A model generated the notes under the pieces. It made no database searches. It saw only the letters and a list, made by a program, of their open reading frames with translations, and was not told where the DNA came from. Source: Plasmodium coatneyi (Eukaryota; Apicomplexa; Aconoidasida; Haemosporida; Plasmodiidae). From it: a DNA stretch of 64,000 nucleotides. Below, in pieces: positions 31,158 to 44,205 of this stretch; positions within the stretch are counted from its first letter, which is position 1, and each line of letters starts with the position of its first letter. Location: positions 1 through 64,000 of the forward strand of contig NC_033561.1 in assembly GCF_001680005.1 (NCBI RefSeq). Reading direction: 5' to 3'. A program made the translations under genes and the position numbers.

Positions 31158-32883
31158 ATGATGGTATAAATAATACACATACATATATGCACATATTATA
31201 TATAAATGAACAACTTTATAACGTACTTATCAAAAATTGAAGAAAAAAAGTAGAAGAAGAAAAAAAAAAATAATAATAATAATAATAATAATAAATGATA
31301 TAAAAATAAAAGTGCATAAGAAATGAAATAATATATAGGTGAAAGGAAAAAATCATACATACACATACACATACATATATGTCCATATATATATACATAT
31401 GTATGTATATATATATATATATGTCGAAGGAAGAAGAAGGAGAAAAACAGCACACACATATACACACAACACGCACAACATACAAACAACATTTTTATAA
31501 CACAAAAATTTCCTTATACAAGGCAAAAGGGGGGAAAGGCAAAAACGCAAAAATATATATATATATATATAACATATATATAGTTATATATATACATACA
31601 CATATGCACATGAACAATGAAGGGGACACAGCCAGAACTGAACGTTAGTTTATATGCGGGATGAAGGAACTAGTTGTATGTATATAATACCTCATGAATA
31701 GTAGAATAAATAATAATGAAGGAATGCATACTAACACATGTATGTATTTTGCTAATTATATTTATAGGCCAACCATTTGGCTCTATTGCCTTCAAGGAAA
31801 TATTTATACGATAAATTGGGACAAAAAGAACGCTTAGGCGTCTGTACTCTTCAGGGTAATGTACAAGATGCTAAGGATGAAATCAATGCTTACCTTAAAC
31901 AAGAGAACTATGCAGAAAGCATTACAGAAGCCTGGTGTCATGTACACAAGAAGGGGCAAATAGATAGATCAGATCATGATCTTTGCTACGCTCTCTACTA
32001 TACGATAGGCCATATAGTATCAAACCATTTAAACACTCCTGATTCATTTTCGGATGCCATGGGAACGGTGTACAGTGAATTAGGAGGATTAGGTTCTGGG
32101 ACTAAGTGTGGAAAAATATGTATTAATATTAACAAGGAAACGTTCGACAAGAGGAAAAGAATGTTTGATTTCTCTGAGGACTATGGGTTTATTGAGTCAT
32201 ACACATATGGATATAGCAAATCCTGTATTAAAGAATATTTCGATTACCTGGAAGGTGTTCGTGAAGCTTATGGGAAAGTACATGCAGTTTGTGGTAATGA
32301 TACTACTAGTACTTGTTGTAAGAAATATAAGGAAGTTTTTGAAAAATACGATCCTGAGGACAAACTACAAAAATTAACATGCAAAAAAGTAGAACCTGGA
32401 TCCTCTGGTCCAGGTTCCACGGGAACGTGGAACCCAGGTTCTTCTGGCACCGGTTCCACGGGAACATGGAACCCAGGTTCATCTGGTTCCGGTTCTACTG
32501 GCAACCAGAACACTGGTAGTCCAAGACCAGGTTCCACTGGAACCTGGAATCCAGGTTCTTCTGGACACGCCACTGCAGGTTCCGAAGCTGATGATCTTAG
32601 TGGTATCGTCCCTGCTGCTGTGTCTGGTGCATTGGCTACAATAGGATTACCTGCATTGGCATACTTTCTTTACAAGTATAAATCACACCTCTTCCTATTC
32701 TTTCTTAAGGGGAATAACTCCTCTTCTGGAGGAAGCAGAAGTAAAAGGTCCCTTAGGAGAGAATTCAACAGGTTTTCAAACGGGGACGACGACGATGACA
32801 CCTCAACAACGGAATATGATTCAACTAATTCGTCAGAATATTCCATTCCATACACAACTACTACTGCAACAACATCTAGGTGA
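31158..32883 (+). CDS. KIR-3, KIR antigen with fused (intronless) cytoplasmic tail
   Basis: The only + strand KIR. The main exon 31768-32883 holds everything that other KIRs split over two exons: ANHLALLPSRKYLYDKL, EAWCHVHKKG, LCYALYYTIGHIV, a Gly/Ser/Thr/Pro stalk of 13-residue repeats, membrane segment GALATIGLPALAYFLYK, then directly YKSHLFLFFLKGNNSS and an Arg/Ser then Asp/Thr/Ser tail. The junction TACAAG-TATAAA is exactly where other KIRs have a GT donor and resume at TAT, so the last intron is missing without scar. A first exon ATGATG at 31158-31163 with donor GTATAA is proposed by analogy with KIR-12 and is weak. Length about 373. The C-terminus ends TTSR, without the usual Y-Q-N-M ending. 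Confidence 0.85.
32395..32575 (+). repeat. 39-bp coding repeat in KIR-3 stalk
   Basis: Four units of 39 bp encode SSGxGSTGTWNPG, with the third unit changed to STGNQNTG, followed by a partial fifth. The repeat lies between the cysteine domain and the membrane segment. Confidence 0.85.
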
Positions 32884-33039
32884 TCACCACTTAGATGATC
32901 ATTCATCATCGTACCAGATGATCATTCACCATCGTACCAGATGTTCATTCATCTAAGAAGAAGATGTTGTTGTTGTGTTCGTTTTTCATCTGGAAGAAGA
33001 TGTTCATTCCTGTAGATGGATGATCATTCATCTAGATGA

Positions 33040-34504
33040 TTATCTAGTAGATGATGATGAAGTACTATATGGTATGGAATAGATTGTTCCATATTCGGTA
33101 GAAGAATCATTTTCTGTGAATAGGTCCGAATTCCGTCTAAGTGCTCTGTTTTTTCTTGTGCTCCTATTATTGCTCCTTCTTCCTCCATTTCCAGAAGTGT
33201 GGTTACCAAACCAAGAAGGCAAAAGATTATACTAAAAAAAAAGGAAAGATAAAAAGGGTGAACATCTATACATATATATATATATATATGTATGTATTAC
33301 ATATACACATGCAATATACTTTATGTATATATATATATGTATGTTCATATATATATATCGGTATATATATATAAGTATATAATGTACATATGTATATATA
33401 TGTATGTTTATATAAATGTGTGTAATGGACAATTGCATGTACTTTATATAAAAAGAAACCAAGTGTAGGTAATGCTGCTACTCCCAGAATAGAGGAAACC
33501 GCGGTTGGGATAGCAGCACTACTACCTCCAGGTGTGGAAGGAATTCCTTCAGGACCCTCTGATGAAACTACCACTTGTGCAACTTCCACATCTTCAGTCC
33601 TTTTGTCAAGAATTCCTTTACAGTGTTGGTCCAGTAACTCCTTTGGATTATATTTTTTGTCGATACTTCCCGTTCTCTCCCTTATAAATGTCCCACAAAC
33701 TGATTGTCGGAAATGGTTCCCTGTGCTCCCTTCACTCACCCCTTCGCAGAAGGAAGTGTAAGCTGTAGTAGCTGCTTTTAGATATTGTTCATATGCTAAG
33801 CAGTATAGACTGCGGTTTGTTGTTAAATCATTATTTATTTTTGTGTAGTCGTAAGTATAGTCAGACACTAATTTTGCCCATGTGAAAGGGTCTTTTTCAA
33901 TTGTCCACCCAGTGCAGAGATTGGTACATCCACCCTGTCCCATTCCCCATCCGCTATCCTGTGCAGGCGGAGGCTTAATTTTTCCTAATTGCTCATAAAT
34001 GTTTTTCATAACGTTTTGAAATGAAGTAGAATCCGTTATTTTTTGTCCATTTTTCCCACCCTTATTCCATACTAAGTCACCTAACCAATGATAGAAAAAT
34101 TGACAAGTTGGAGCATGGGGATTTCTAGACCCTCCCTTCGAGTATGCGTAACACCATGCTTTTAAAATTTTATCTACTTCGTTTGGAAGATTGGAATGTC
34201 CATTTAGTGCAGTTTTCAATTTACTCTCCGCGTCGTTCGTTTGTATTTGATAGGCGCTACAATTATTTGATCCATCGTTAAATATTATATACGCTGCGTG
34301 GGATGGTAATCCCAGGGTGTGTATGTTCTATAAGTGGAATATATATGTACATGTATATATATATATACATACATATACATATATATAACTATATGTTTAT
34401 ATATATATGTATATATATACCTTATATATGTATATGTATGTATGAATATATATATATTTTGAATGAAGGAAGGCATTCTTAGTACATCGCTGCCTTACCG
34501 TCAT
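33040..34504 (-). CDS. KIR-4, KIR variant antigen
   Basis: Exons in transcript order: 34499-34504 (MT, donor GTAAGG), 33443-34327 and 33040-33231; phase 0, about 360 residues. The ectodomain opens NIHTLGLPSHAAYIIF and holds LKAWCYAYSKGG, CQFFYHWLGDLVW and CTNLCTGW. A Pro/Ser/Gly linker leads to the membrane segment ending GFFLYK. The cytoplasmic exon starts YNLLPSWFGNH and ends SSSSTR, lacking the N-x-x-Y-x-x-M ending. The last intron is dense ATATATGTATATA microsatellite. It is tail to tail with KIR-3: the stops are about 155 bp apart and both genes end in similar AGATGATCATTCATC-type sequence. Confidence 0.9.
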
Positions 34505-35940
34505 TGATTATATCTGTATGTTCTTCTGTGTATATAATGTAATTATGCTAAAATCATTCATACATTCTTATATTCATATATTTTAAACATAAATGTAAGA
34601 ATTTTGCCCCTTCTATAAATTTGAATATCAAATATTAATTCCTTCGTACTAATACACGCTGCTCAACTTTCTAAGCAGTAGGATATCGCAATAAGTGTAC
34701 ACATATGTATGTATGTCGAAATCATATTAATATGTGCACATATAATTAATACAGAAAATAGGAACAAATATGCTTGAATTATAGAATAACATGGGGAAGG
34801 GACGAAAATTTTTAATACACACTTCCCCATAATCACTCATTTATATTATTATTCCGTTTTCCGGGGTGGGTAACTAGTCCAAAACATGACGTTATTACTT
34901 ATTTATTTCATGTTGATATTGTATATATATGAAGGTATAGTTTTTTCCTTACTGCAAAAATTTGATTGCGCGCTATTCATATTTTACTATTATTTGAGAG
35001 GGGGTTAATTTAAAAATTCATCACATATATTTATAGTGTATAGATCATATAGGGATGTAATTCCTTTCCTCTTGTAGAAATTTGAGTGTGACCTTTTTTT
35101 TCGTTTTCTTCTTTTTTTTCTTTTTCTTTTTCTTGTTCTTTTTTTTTTTTTTTTCTATTCTGTTTAAATTTTTTAGAAGGGATGAGGGGAAAGTTTCAAG
35201 GGAGAGTGTTTAGGGGAAGAGATTAGGAGAATGATTTTAGGGGATATAAGGTGTTTACAGGGGGGTTCAAATATCCGAAGGACTAAAGAAAAGGTGCGGG
35301 ATCTTTAGAAAAATTTTCCCTGTGAACATCACTTCTATACTATATATAAAGGTGGTACTATTCTAAAAATAGTTAAGCCACTTAGTGGAGGAGTGTTTGT
35401 CACATGCTTAGCGGAGATTTAGGATTTAGGGTTACATTTAGTGTGGAGGTTGTCACTTAGTGGAGTGGTTACACTGTATGTAGGTAGTTTGTCACACTTA
35501 GTGGAGTCAAAATGTGCAGTTTACACTTAGCCAGGGAGTGTTTGTTTGTTACACTTAATGCAGTCAAAGTGTGTAGTTTATTTAGTGGAGGTTGTTACAC
35601 TTAGTGGAGTCAAAATGTGCAGTTTACACTTAGCCAGGGAGTGTTTGTTTGTTACACTTAATGCAGTCAAAGTGTGTAGTTTATTTAGTGGAGGTTGTCA
35701 CACTTAGTGGAGTGAAACTGTAAAGTTCATTAGTGTAAGTTTACACTTAGTGGAGGGAGTGTTTGTTACACTTGGTGGAGTCAAACTGTGCAGTTTACAT
35801 TTAGTGTTGAGTATTTGTTACATTTAGTGAGGGAGTGTGTTTGTCACACTCTTAGTGTGGAGTTTGTCATGGTAGAAGTTGTTACTTAGTGGAGGGAGTG
35901 TTTGTCACTCACTTAGTGAGGGAGGGGAGGGAAGAACATA
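34505..35940. other. Intergenic upstream of KIR-4 / downstream of KIR-5
   Basis: 34505-35330 is AT-rich with T tracts. 35380-35940 is a degenerate tandem of about 45-60 bp units built on CACTTAGTGGAG and GTGTTTGTTACACTTAG. Two near-identical segments of about 100 bp start near 35500 and 35610. No gene. Confidence 0.65.
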
Positions 35941-37433
35941 TTACATACTTTGATAACTAATGTTTTTCCTGTTTTCATTTCTTCCTCCTTCTCTTCTATT
36001 ATTATTTGCTGCTCTTGTTCTTCTGAGTGGTGGTCCACTATGTATAGTAGATGCTCCATCTGTTGTGGACAAGTCTGTAGAAGTGTCCACTGTTGAATAT
36101 AGTGTGGAAGAAGTTTCTGTAGAAGTGTCGAATTGATGTTTTATTCTTGATGTTCTTTTCTTTTTTCTTGCGTTCCGTCTACTTCTGCTGTTGTTGTTTC
36201 CAAATTGGTTGTGGATCCAATCACGTGAAAGATTGTACTAATAAAGAGGAAGAGAAGGGGAAGAAAGGTATGTGTATTATGTAGACATATACGTACATAT
36301 ATATATATAAAAATATATACATATATACCTATATATATATATATATATATATATGGGGTATGTAAATATATGAGTACATATATGTATGTATATAGGTATG
36401 CTTATATATATATTTTTTTTTTCTAATCGTAGGGGGAATAATGGTTGTAATTATAATTATAAATTATAACTATAATTACCTTATATAGAAGGGCACTGAC
36501 CAATGGGACACCTAGTAGTCCAACTGCGGCAGATGAGACAGCAGTAGCGGTAATAGTGCTATTACTTCCAGGGGAAGTCACTTTCCCTTTATACTGTAAT
36601 GCGTCCGCGTAGGGTGTGGTGCCACCACTTCTGTGCACGCTTGCGCATTTGAACTTTGCCACTTCTTCATATTTCCCTACTCCGAATTCTCCCTGGAACT
36701 TCTTGCAGAATGCATCCTCCTCCTTTTGCCTACAATGATTACGCACAGCCGCATATTCTGCAACAGTATTTTGCAGGTAACGTGCATATTCTGGAGTACA
36801 CCTGTATTTATGGGAACTTAACTGGTCTCGTATCTTATCACGGTCCTTAAAAAACTCATATGTTTTTTTCATTTGATAAAAAAATTCCTTTGCAATAATA
36901 GTGTTGTGAATAAGTTCACAATTAATAAGAGAACTTGGATTCTTCAGTGCATTATATGTCTTATTCATACGATGAGAAAATAATTCAGGGTCTTCTGTCT
37001 TCCCCCATAATATATCCCCTAACCAATAATAAAACCAATAACACCATTCATTATTGTATGAATCCCCAATTGCGTACAGATATGTATAGCTCCAGGCGTC
37101 CATAATCTTATTAGCCTCATTTTCCGTATAGCCATTTCCGATTAATTTTTCTTCTGTTCCATTCTTGAAATTATAAGAACTCTTATATGTACCCTGGAAT
37201 TTATCGAATGTAGAGTACTTTTCCCTTGATGGTAAATCATTTAAATCACTCACCTGTAAATGTAATTAAGAATGAATAAAATATACACGTCCCCCATGGT
37301 CCATCACGTTTTCATTGTGCTATATATTGAATATTATGTGAATAATATGTATTTATCCACATTACTTTGAATAATGAGGAAAAAGAAGTAGTAGTAGTTA
37401 GTTAACCGTTAATGTTCGTCCGTCATCTGGCAT
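35941..37433 (-). CDS. KIR-5, KIR variant antigen
   Basis: Exons in transcript order: 37407-37433 (MPDDGRTLT, donor GTTAAC, tentative but shared with KIR-6), 36480-37253 and 35941-36237; phase 0, about 365 residues. The ectodomain begins VSDLNDLPSREKYSTF and has CYWFYYWLGDILW, CTPEYARYLQNTV and VRNHC. The membrane segment ends VSALLYK. The cytoplasmic exon was found by hand because its first Met is near the end: YNLSRDWIHNQFGNNNSRSR, a Ser/Thr-rich middle (STVDTSTDLSTTDG), a basic stretch and the ending NISYQSM. The last intron is TA-rich. This terminal exon is easily missed by start-codon-based gene finding. Confidence 0.88.
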
Positions 37434-38494
37434 GGTTCATGCACTTTACTATATATAATGTGAATTTATGATAAGCATGTGTGTTCTCTATATATATGTT
37501 CATGCAGAACAAATAAATATGTGTGTGTGCAAGGAACTTTTTGCAAGCCCTTCCCCATTATCATTATGTATAAATATTAAAATTTTATTCTTCTTTATTC
37601 AATAATGTCACATTGTTAAATTTCTTAAGGAATGACAGCACATTCCATATATATATGCACAAAGTTACCCTATACACATAATTAAGGCAGGAATACTAAC
37701 ACATGTTTCACAGTAAAAAAATAAAATCGAATGTAAGGGGAAGGAATGGATGATTTAAACTTTCTTTTCTCTCATATCGTTGCTTCCTTGCTTCCTTTAT
37801 TGAATGTACTACAATAATCCATTATAAGTGATTATTTGTAACAATATATTACTATTAAGCTGCCCTAATTATTTTGTTCAAAGGAGTGCAAAATTTTTCC
37901 AGAGATAGAGATTTTTAGCTTGTAATTTTAAATTATTTCATTTTCACTCTTACTTTAAAGGGCTTAATTTAAAAATTGTAATCACAGGTATGCAGTGTAG
38001 TTTATGTACCAGGAGCATCCTTCTCCTTCTAAATGCTTATAAGGGTCAATATGTAGTAAATAGAAAGTGTATATTATTAAAATTATTACAAAACACTCTG
38101 TTCTACTTTCCCTTTTCTCTCACCCTTCCTTATTTTTTTCATATATTTTTTTTTCTATTTCTTATTAATAATTATGGCGTTCCACACGCGCTATCATACA
38201 TGATTATAGATAATCATGCTTGATTATACATGATCATGTATGACTATGTATAATCATGTATGTGCACATGCTCAACCCTTCCTTTTCTTTCTTCTTATAA
38301 GAAGAAAAGGAAGGAGGTGGTCTAAGGAAGGAAGGGGTAACCCCTCCTTTACTTAAGGATGGTAACTAACATTTCTTTACCTAGGAAGAATGGTGTTAAC
38401 TCCCGTCCTTTTTTTCTTTTTTTTCTTACCTAAGAAGGAAAGGGTAACCTTTTTTTACTTAGGAAGTATGGTGGTAACCCGCCCTCTTCTTTAC
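37434..38494. other. Intergenic upstream of KIR-5 / downstream of KIR-6
   Basis: AT-rich. 38195-38265 repeats ATGATTATAGATAATCATG-type palindromic units. 38280-38494 has about four copies of a GGTAACC...CTTTACCTAAGGATGGTAAC unit that runs into the KIR-6 stop and recurs at the KIR-12 stop (55745-55795). No gene. Confidence 0.6.
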
Positions 38495-39839
38495 CTAAGG
38501 ATGGTAACCTATATTTTTCCTCCGTCTCTGTTTATTATTCTTTCCTGCGAGTGGTCTGCTATATATAGTAGATGCATTTGTTGTGGATAAGTCTGTTGAA
38601 TCAGCTGTTGTTGACGAGTGGAATGTTGTGGAACCTACTGTTGTTGAGTCGTCGTTCGTAAACACATCAAAATGATGATCAACTGATCTTCTTTCTCTTC
38701 TGCTGTTCCTTCTTCCTCCTTTAAAATGACTATTTAACCAATCAGGTAGGAGGTTATACTAAAAAATAAAATAAAAGAAGTGGAAAGAAGGAAAGAAGAA
38801 ACGAGAACAAATATAAAATGCATATATATTACAGCTCACTGCTCCTTATAGTAATTTTTTTTTACACATAGACAAAAGAAAATTATTAATAACTTCGCTA
38901 CTATTATTTATATTTTGAATATAATATTCATTACAATTACCTTATACAAATAAAAAACAATGGCGGTGCCAATTCCAATGGTGGTAGCAAGTGCAGATGA
39001 TACGATTGGAGCAGCTCCTAATTCAGGATGTCCACTATGGTGCTGCGTTGAAGATTTCTCTGAATGCTCTTCAGCACATATGAGTTCTGATGGCTTCGGG
39101 ATTCCGCCACCATTAAACATTTCTTGAAATTTGGTACAATATGGACCTTTGCTATTTGCAGGATCCGTACAATTTGCATTCACAGAATTATATGCTGCGA
39201 CAATGCTTTGTAAGTAGCTGCCATATGTCGCATTACAATTGGAATCACTACTCTTCATAAGCGATTGTATAGTTTTATAGTCTTGCCAATAATCAAATAT
39301 CAGTTTTCTATTATTGAAAAGTTCTTTTTCAGTAGTTTCACAAATAAGTCCGTGCCTTTCACTCAGATACGTAGTCTTTATATTTCTACAGATCAAACTT
39401 AAAGTGACCGGAACCATGGTAGCATCTTCCACATTCCGGAATAGGAAGTCCCCTATCCAATAGTATAGGAAATTACAACGTTGACCATAGAGTGGTTGTC
39501 CGCTTTTGTCCATTTTGGAAACACAACACCATGTGTTTTTAATTTTATCCGTATGTTTGCTAATACTGGTATGCTGTCCATCGAAATTCTCCTTCAAGCC
39601 TTGGACCCAAGATTCTCTGTCACAACCACCGCAGCCGTCATTGAACTTACTGTAGAATTCTTTATACGAAGGTAATTTTGCTAAATCTTCCTTCTATAGG
39701 TATAGTTGGTAGAATATATGTTTCCACGTGTTCCTAGGTTTCCATTGGGCCAAAAATGTAATATAATATGAATAATACATATATATCCATTCTTTTAGTG
39801 TGAAGTAACCGTTAGTGTTCCTGTTGTTTCCTGCACCAT
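38495..39839 (-). CDS. KIR-6, KIR variant antigen
   Basis: Exons in transcript order: 39810-39839 (MVQETTGTLT, donor GTTACT), 38941-39693 and 38495-38758; phase 0, about 348 residues. The ectodomain begins KEDLAKLPSYKEFYSKF, then CGGC, KNTWCCVSKMD, CNFLYYWIGDFLF and YGSYLQSIV. The membrane segment ends AIVFYLYK. The cytoplasmic exon (YNLLPDWLNSHFKGGRRNSR ...) is Ser/Thr-rich and ends NIGYHP, where the stop falls inside the repeated TACCTAAGGATGGTAACC unit, replacing the usual final Met. This last exon has no early Met and was identified from the TAG acceptor, phase and similarity. Confidence 0.88.
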
Positions 39840-41321
39840 TTTTTATATACATTTCTGAATATAATAGACTCCCCTTAAAATTTTTCATACATTTGTACAG
39901 AACAAATATAGATACATTCCGCTCCCTTCATACACATGAGTACTAAATTCTGAGCCCCCCCACTGATACTGCACATTCTTCAATTGTTCAAAATACTGAT
40001 AACGTACTGTATATATATATGCATTAAATTATTATACTTATATATTTAAAGCATAAATAGGAACGTACGTATTTATGGAATATTATTAAAGGAAGGGGAG
40101 GGAAGGGCCTATAATATGTAAAAAAAAACGTACTAATTTTCTGTGTATTGTAGGAAGAATTTTATGTATATTCTTATAATAATACTTTCTTGCAGTGTAC
40201 ACCTTTCCTTGTTTTTCATTACATTTATGATTGTTCAGTTATGGTAATTGTCCTTTTTTTTTTTTTTTTTCCCCTTCTTACTTATTAATGCACCATAAAT
40301 GGCTCATTCACATAGTATATATATATCTATGTGCATTGTGTACTATTTTTGAGCTATTCCTATTCCCTTTCTTCTTTTTTATTTAACATTATACTTCATA
40401 CATATTAATGTGCCCTTTCTCCTTTCTTCCTTTTTGTATTGCATGAAATGTATAAGATGTAGTAGCAATGTAAGAAATATTCATAGAAATACATGGTGAT
40501 CAGAGTACTTTTATATTATGATTCCAGTTTTACATTCTGTACTGTTAAATTACACAGAACTGCTTTTATTTTTATGTACATAATAATTATATGTGCCCCT
40601 GCATTATTATTATACGTTATTGTGTATAGGAAGGAATTCATTACAGAATATTTAACGTAAGGAAGTAGAATTCATAATCACATTGAGCAAAAAAATAATG
40701 TGTTGTATACACATATAAAATAATGAGCTTCCCAATACAGCAACCCACCTACCACGATCCCACAGACACTCCCCCACACTAAACACTCCCCCCCTTTTTG
40801 AGTATAAAATTAAAAGTATTGCAAAGTGCGTAGTGCAGTAGCAAAAACTATGTCATTCTTTGGGGAGTATGTACCATACTTTGCTATTATAGTTTAAGTG
40901 TATATTATGTAAAATATTTCCATATTCGTTAGGTATTAACTTTATATTATATTTCCCTTAGGAGGGTGTGTGTACACTATATACATATATGTGGACAATC
41001 ATATAGGAAGGAAACATTGTACACATATTACATTTATACATTAACGGTGTATGAACGTCGTATGGACGTATGAGTGTGCACATATTTCCCACTTATGTAT
41101 GCAGGTACTACTTATGTATGCATGCACTACTTATGTATATATATGCCAACATATTCGTCTTTTCTATATGAACTACTATATGTCGTTATACTTCCTTGGG
41201 GGAGAGACATTATATGTCAGCCAAGTATAATTTTTCAGAGTGCGCACATTGCATACACACACCTTACTTCATAATTAATAAAGGTACATATTCTACATGC
41301 GACATTATATGCGATGTGATG
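39840..41321. other. Intergenic upstream of KIR-6 / downstream of KIR-7
   Basis: AT-rich with TA runs and short direct repeats (TATGTATGCAGGTACTACT near 41090-41130). No coding frame is supported; the small frames are short and compositionally random. Confidence 0.55.
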
Positions 41322-42737
41322 TTACATGTTCTGATAAGCTATATTTTTCTGTGGTCGCCTATTATTAGTATTTGCTCTTCCTCCATTTGTTGGTGGTGGC
41401 CTTCGTCCTCTTCTATTGTATTCAGTTAAAATTCCTATGGAACTGTCCATTGCTGAACCCAGCGTTGAATTTTCTGTGGAGTATTCAGTAGAAGAATCAC
41501 CTTCTGTGAACGCATCGAAGTTTTTTCCGATGGCGGATCTCCTTCCTGTGCTTCTATTACTACCTCCCTTAAATTTTTTACTGATCCAGGTGGGTAAAAG
41601 ATTATACTGAAAATTGTTAAAGGGAAAAGAGAGGGTGGGGGAAAGACATATACATATATACATATATGTATATATGTCCACATACATATATGTATATATA
41701 TGTGTATATATATAGCTCTATTATAATAGTAATTGTAGTTATTCCTTACTTTGTAAAGGAAGAAGGCGGCAACTGCTGGTAATCCTATTGCAGCTAAGGA
41801 AGAAGAGATAATAGGGGTAATGATAGGGGTGTTACTTCCTGTGGTGATTAGATTAATGGGAGACTGTGATAGTGGTTGTTCCACAGTATGTGCGGGTTCC
41901 TCCTCGGATATGATATTGCATGTTAATTGTGATAGTTTATCCCCATCAAAAAGTTGTGTTTTATATTGTCTCTTGAAAGTTTCACAGTACCTAATGCTAG
42001 TATCCGTAGAACTTCCACATTTTGTATTTAATGAGTTGTAAGCTGAAACACTGTTTTGTAGGTGTTTTTGATATGTTAAAGTGCACTCTTTACTGGTTTT
42101 CTTTAGTTGTTGTTTTATTTTATACTGGTCTTGAGAATATTCATATACTGCTTTCATTTCATTGAAAGTGTCCTTGTCACTAAGTTCATATATAATTTCA
42201 CACTTATCTTTATTATTGGGAACTTCATTTAGCTTTTCATAGATTTTTTTCATAATTTCGAGAGGTGATTCAACAACGCCACTTAATGTGTTGAATAATA
42301 TATTACCTAACCAATAATAGAAGGGAATACAATATGGACTGTAGGCTAAGCGCTTTCCCTCTGAATTCTGCACAATGCACCATGCTTTTGAAATTTTTTC
42401 TATATAACTTTGGACACTTTCGTGCCCACCAAGTGCACTTTCCAGTGCAGTCTTTGTACTATTGAGCCAATCGCAGGATCCACTATAAGGACCCCATCCT
42501 GCGTCAAATGCAGCATATGCTGCCTTCGACGGTAATTCTCTTAAATTCAGATTCTATAAATATAATTGGCATGGGGGGGTGGATAGTGTGATGCACATAC
42601 ATGCATATAAATATACCCATATATACATATATACATATGTATATATATATATATATGTATATTCCATACATATATTGCCCTCTTTTCAGTATGAGGATGA
42701 ATGTTTAATGCTTTTTTTTTTTATTTCTTACGGTCAT
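41322..42737 (-). CDS. KIR-7, KIR variant antigen
   Basis: Exons in transcript order: 42732-42737 (MT, donor GTAAGA), 41750-42553 and 41322-41606; phase 0, about 364 residues. The ectodomain begins NLNLRELPSKAAYAAF and has SKAWCIVQNSEG, CIPFYYWLGNILF, CTLTYQKHLQNSV and RYCETF. The membrane segment ends AAFFLYK. The cytoplasmic exon begins YNLLPTWISKKFKGGSN, has DSSTEYSTENSTLGSAMDSS and RRGRRPPP stretches and ends NIAYQNM. The last intron is short and TA-rich. Confidence 0.92.
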
Positions 42738-44205
42738 TGTTGTTCATATGTGTTCTTCTGTTTATGTGTGTGTGTTCACATGTGCATATGTGGAAATGTG
42801 CAACTACTTCTACATAAAAAAAAAAAAAAATTTATACTAAGAATGTGTGTTGTCCTTTATATATGTATTCATACAGAATGTACACATGCATGCGTTCATG
42901 TGCAAATTGTGCAAATGTACAGGAATTTACGCTCGCTTATTCTGCAGAATGATTATGAATATGCATGAACATGTCAAATATTTTTACTTATTTATTTTTC
43001 CTGTTCTTCTAATCCAATAGCGCAATGCACAGAATGTTTCAATTTCTTCAAAGTAACTATAGTACCATATTATATATATATATGTATGTGTCGAACTTAT
43101 TATATATATGTATATGAACTTATTACATATGTATGTGTCGAATTTATTATATACGTATATGAACTTATTATATATGTTCACATATAGTTCAGGAAGAAAA
43201 GTATATGAAGAAATATGTTAAAATGGTAAAATGAAGAAGAAGAAGAAACAGAATCAAAATTCTTCTTCATTCTGCATATACACTCTTCCTAAACATTCCG
43301 CACCCATGCACTATATTATTGGATGGTAATTATGCTTTTTTAAAGTATTATATTTAGATTTTTTTTTACCTTCCTTATAATTATTGCATAATACATAGAA
43401 GGTGCATGAACATTTTTTCCTCCCTCTTCTTTTTCCCCTTTTTGGACAAAAAAAAAAGTAATTAATTTTTTTATGTGCAGTTCCACAGATATATATATAT
43501 ATGTATACATATAATACATAGTACACCTTCCCCCCCTTTTTTTTTTTTAATAGAAAATTTTATCATGTGATATATTGTAGTTCATGCTTTACTGTTATTT
43601 GAAGAATGGCCTTATTAAAAAATTATTAATAAATATTGTACACCTCATCTACAGGGTACTTCTCCCTTCAGTTCTTCTGTATATATGTGCGTACACCTTC
43701 AGTTATACACATAATAAGAAGGATGAGAGCTCATAATGAAAATACACAAGGGTACAATACAAAAAGGATCTATATTGAATTGTGAATGCAAGGGAATGTG
43801 TTCCACACACACACACACACACAACACCCTAATAATATATTGTAGTATATCCTTCCCCCCCCTCTCTGTTTACGATCGTCCTGTTATAATAATATATAAT
43901 ACTACTACTACTAATAATAATAATAATAATAATAATTTGTTCTTGCTTCCCCTCTCTTTTTCCTTTTATTTTTTTTTTCCCTTTTTTTTAAAGAAAATAT
44001 ATTGTAACTCCTTCATGGCATAGGTATATGCGTGTATTGTGTGTTACATTCCACAATGTGTGTTGTGTTGTGTGTTCCACATTCCATACACAATGTGTCA
44101 ATATGTGTGTTATGTATTACATTCCATATATAACGTGTATGTTACATTACATTCAATGTGTGTTGTTACATTCAACACACAATGTGTGTATTGTGTTGTG
44201 TTTTA
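42738..44205. other. Intergenic upstream of KIR-7 / downstream of KIR-8
   Basis: AT-rich, with an alternating GAACTTATTATATATGTATATG repeat (43085-43170), a CA run (43804-43824), a TAA/TAC microsatellite (43900-43936) and, next to the KIR-8 stop, repeated ACATTCCA...CAATGTGTGT units (44040-44205). No gene. Confidence 0.6.

Noticed and set aside
42895..42925. Possible GTGCA pair near 42900 (GTGCA-AATT-GTGCA)
   Set aside because: Spacing is one base short of the N4-N form seen upstream of SICA genes.
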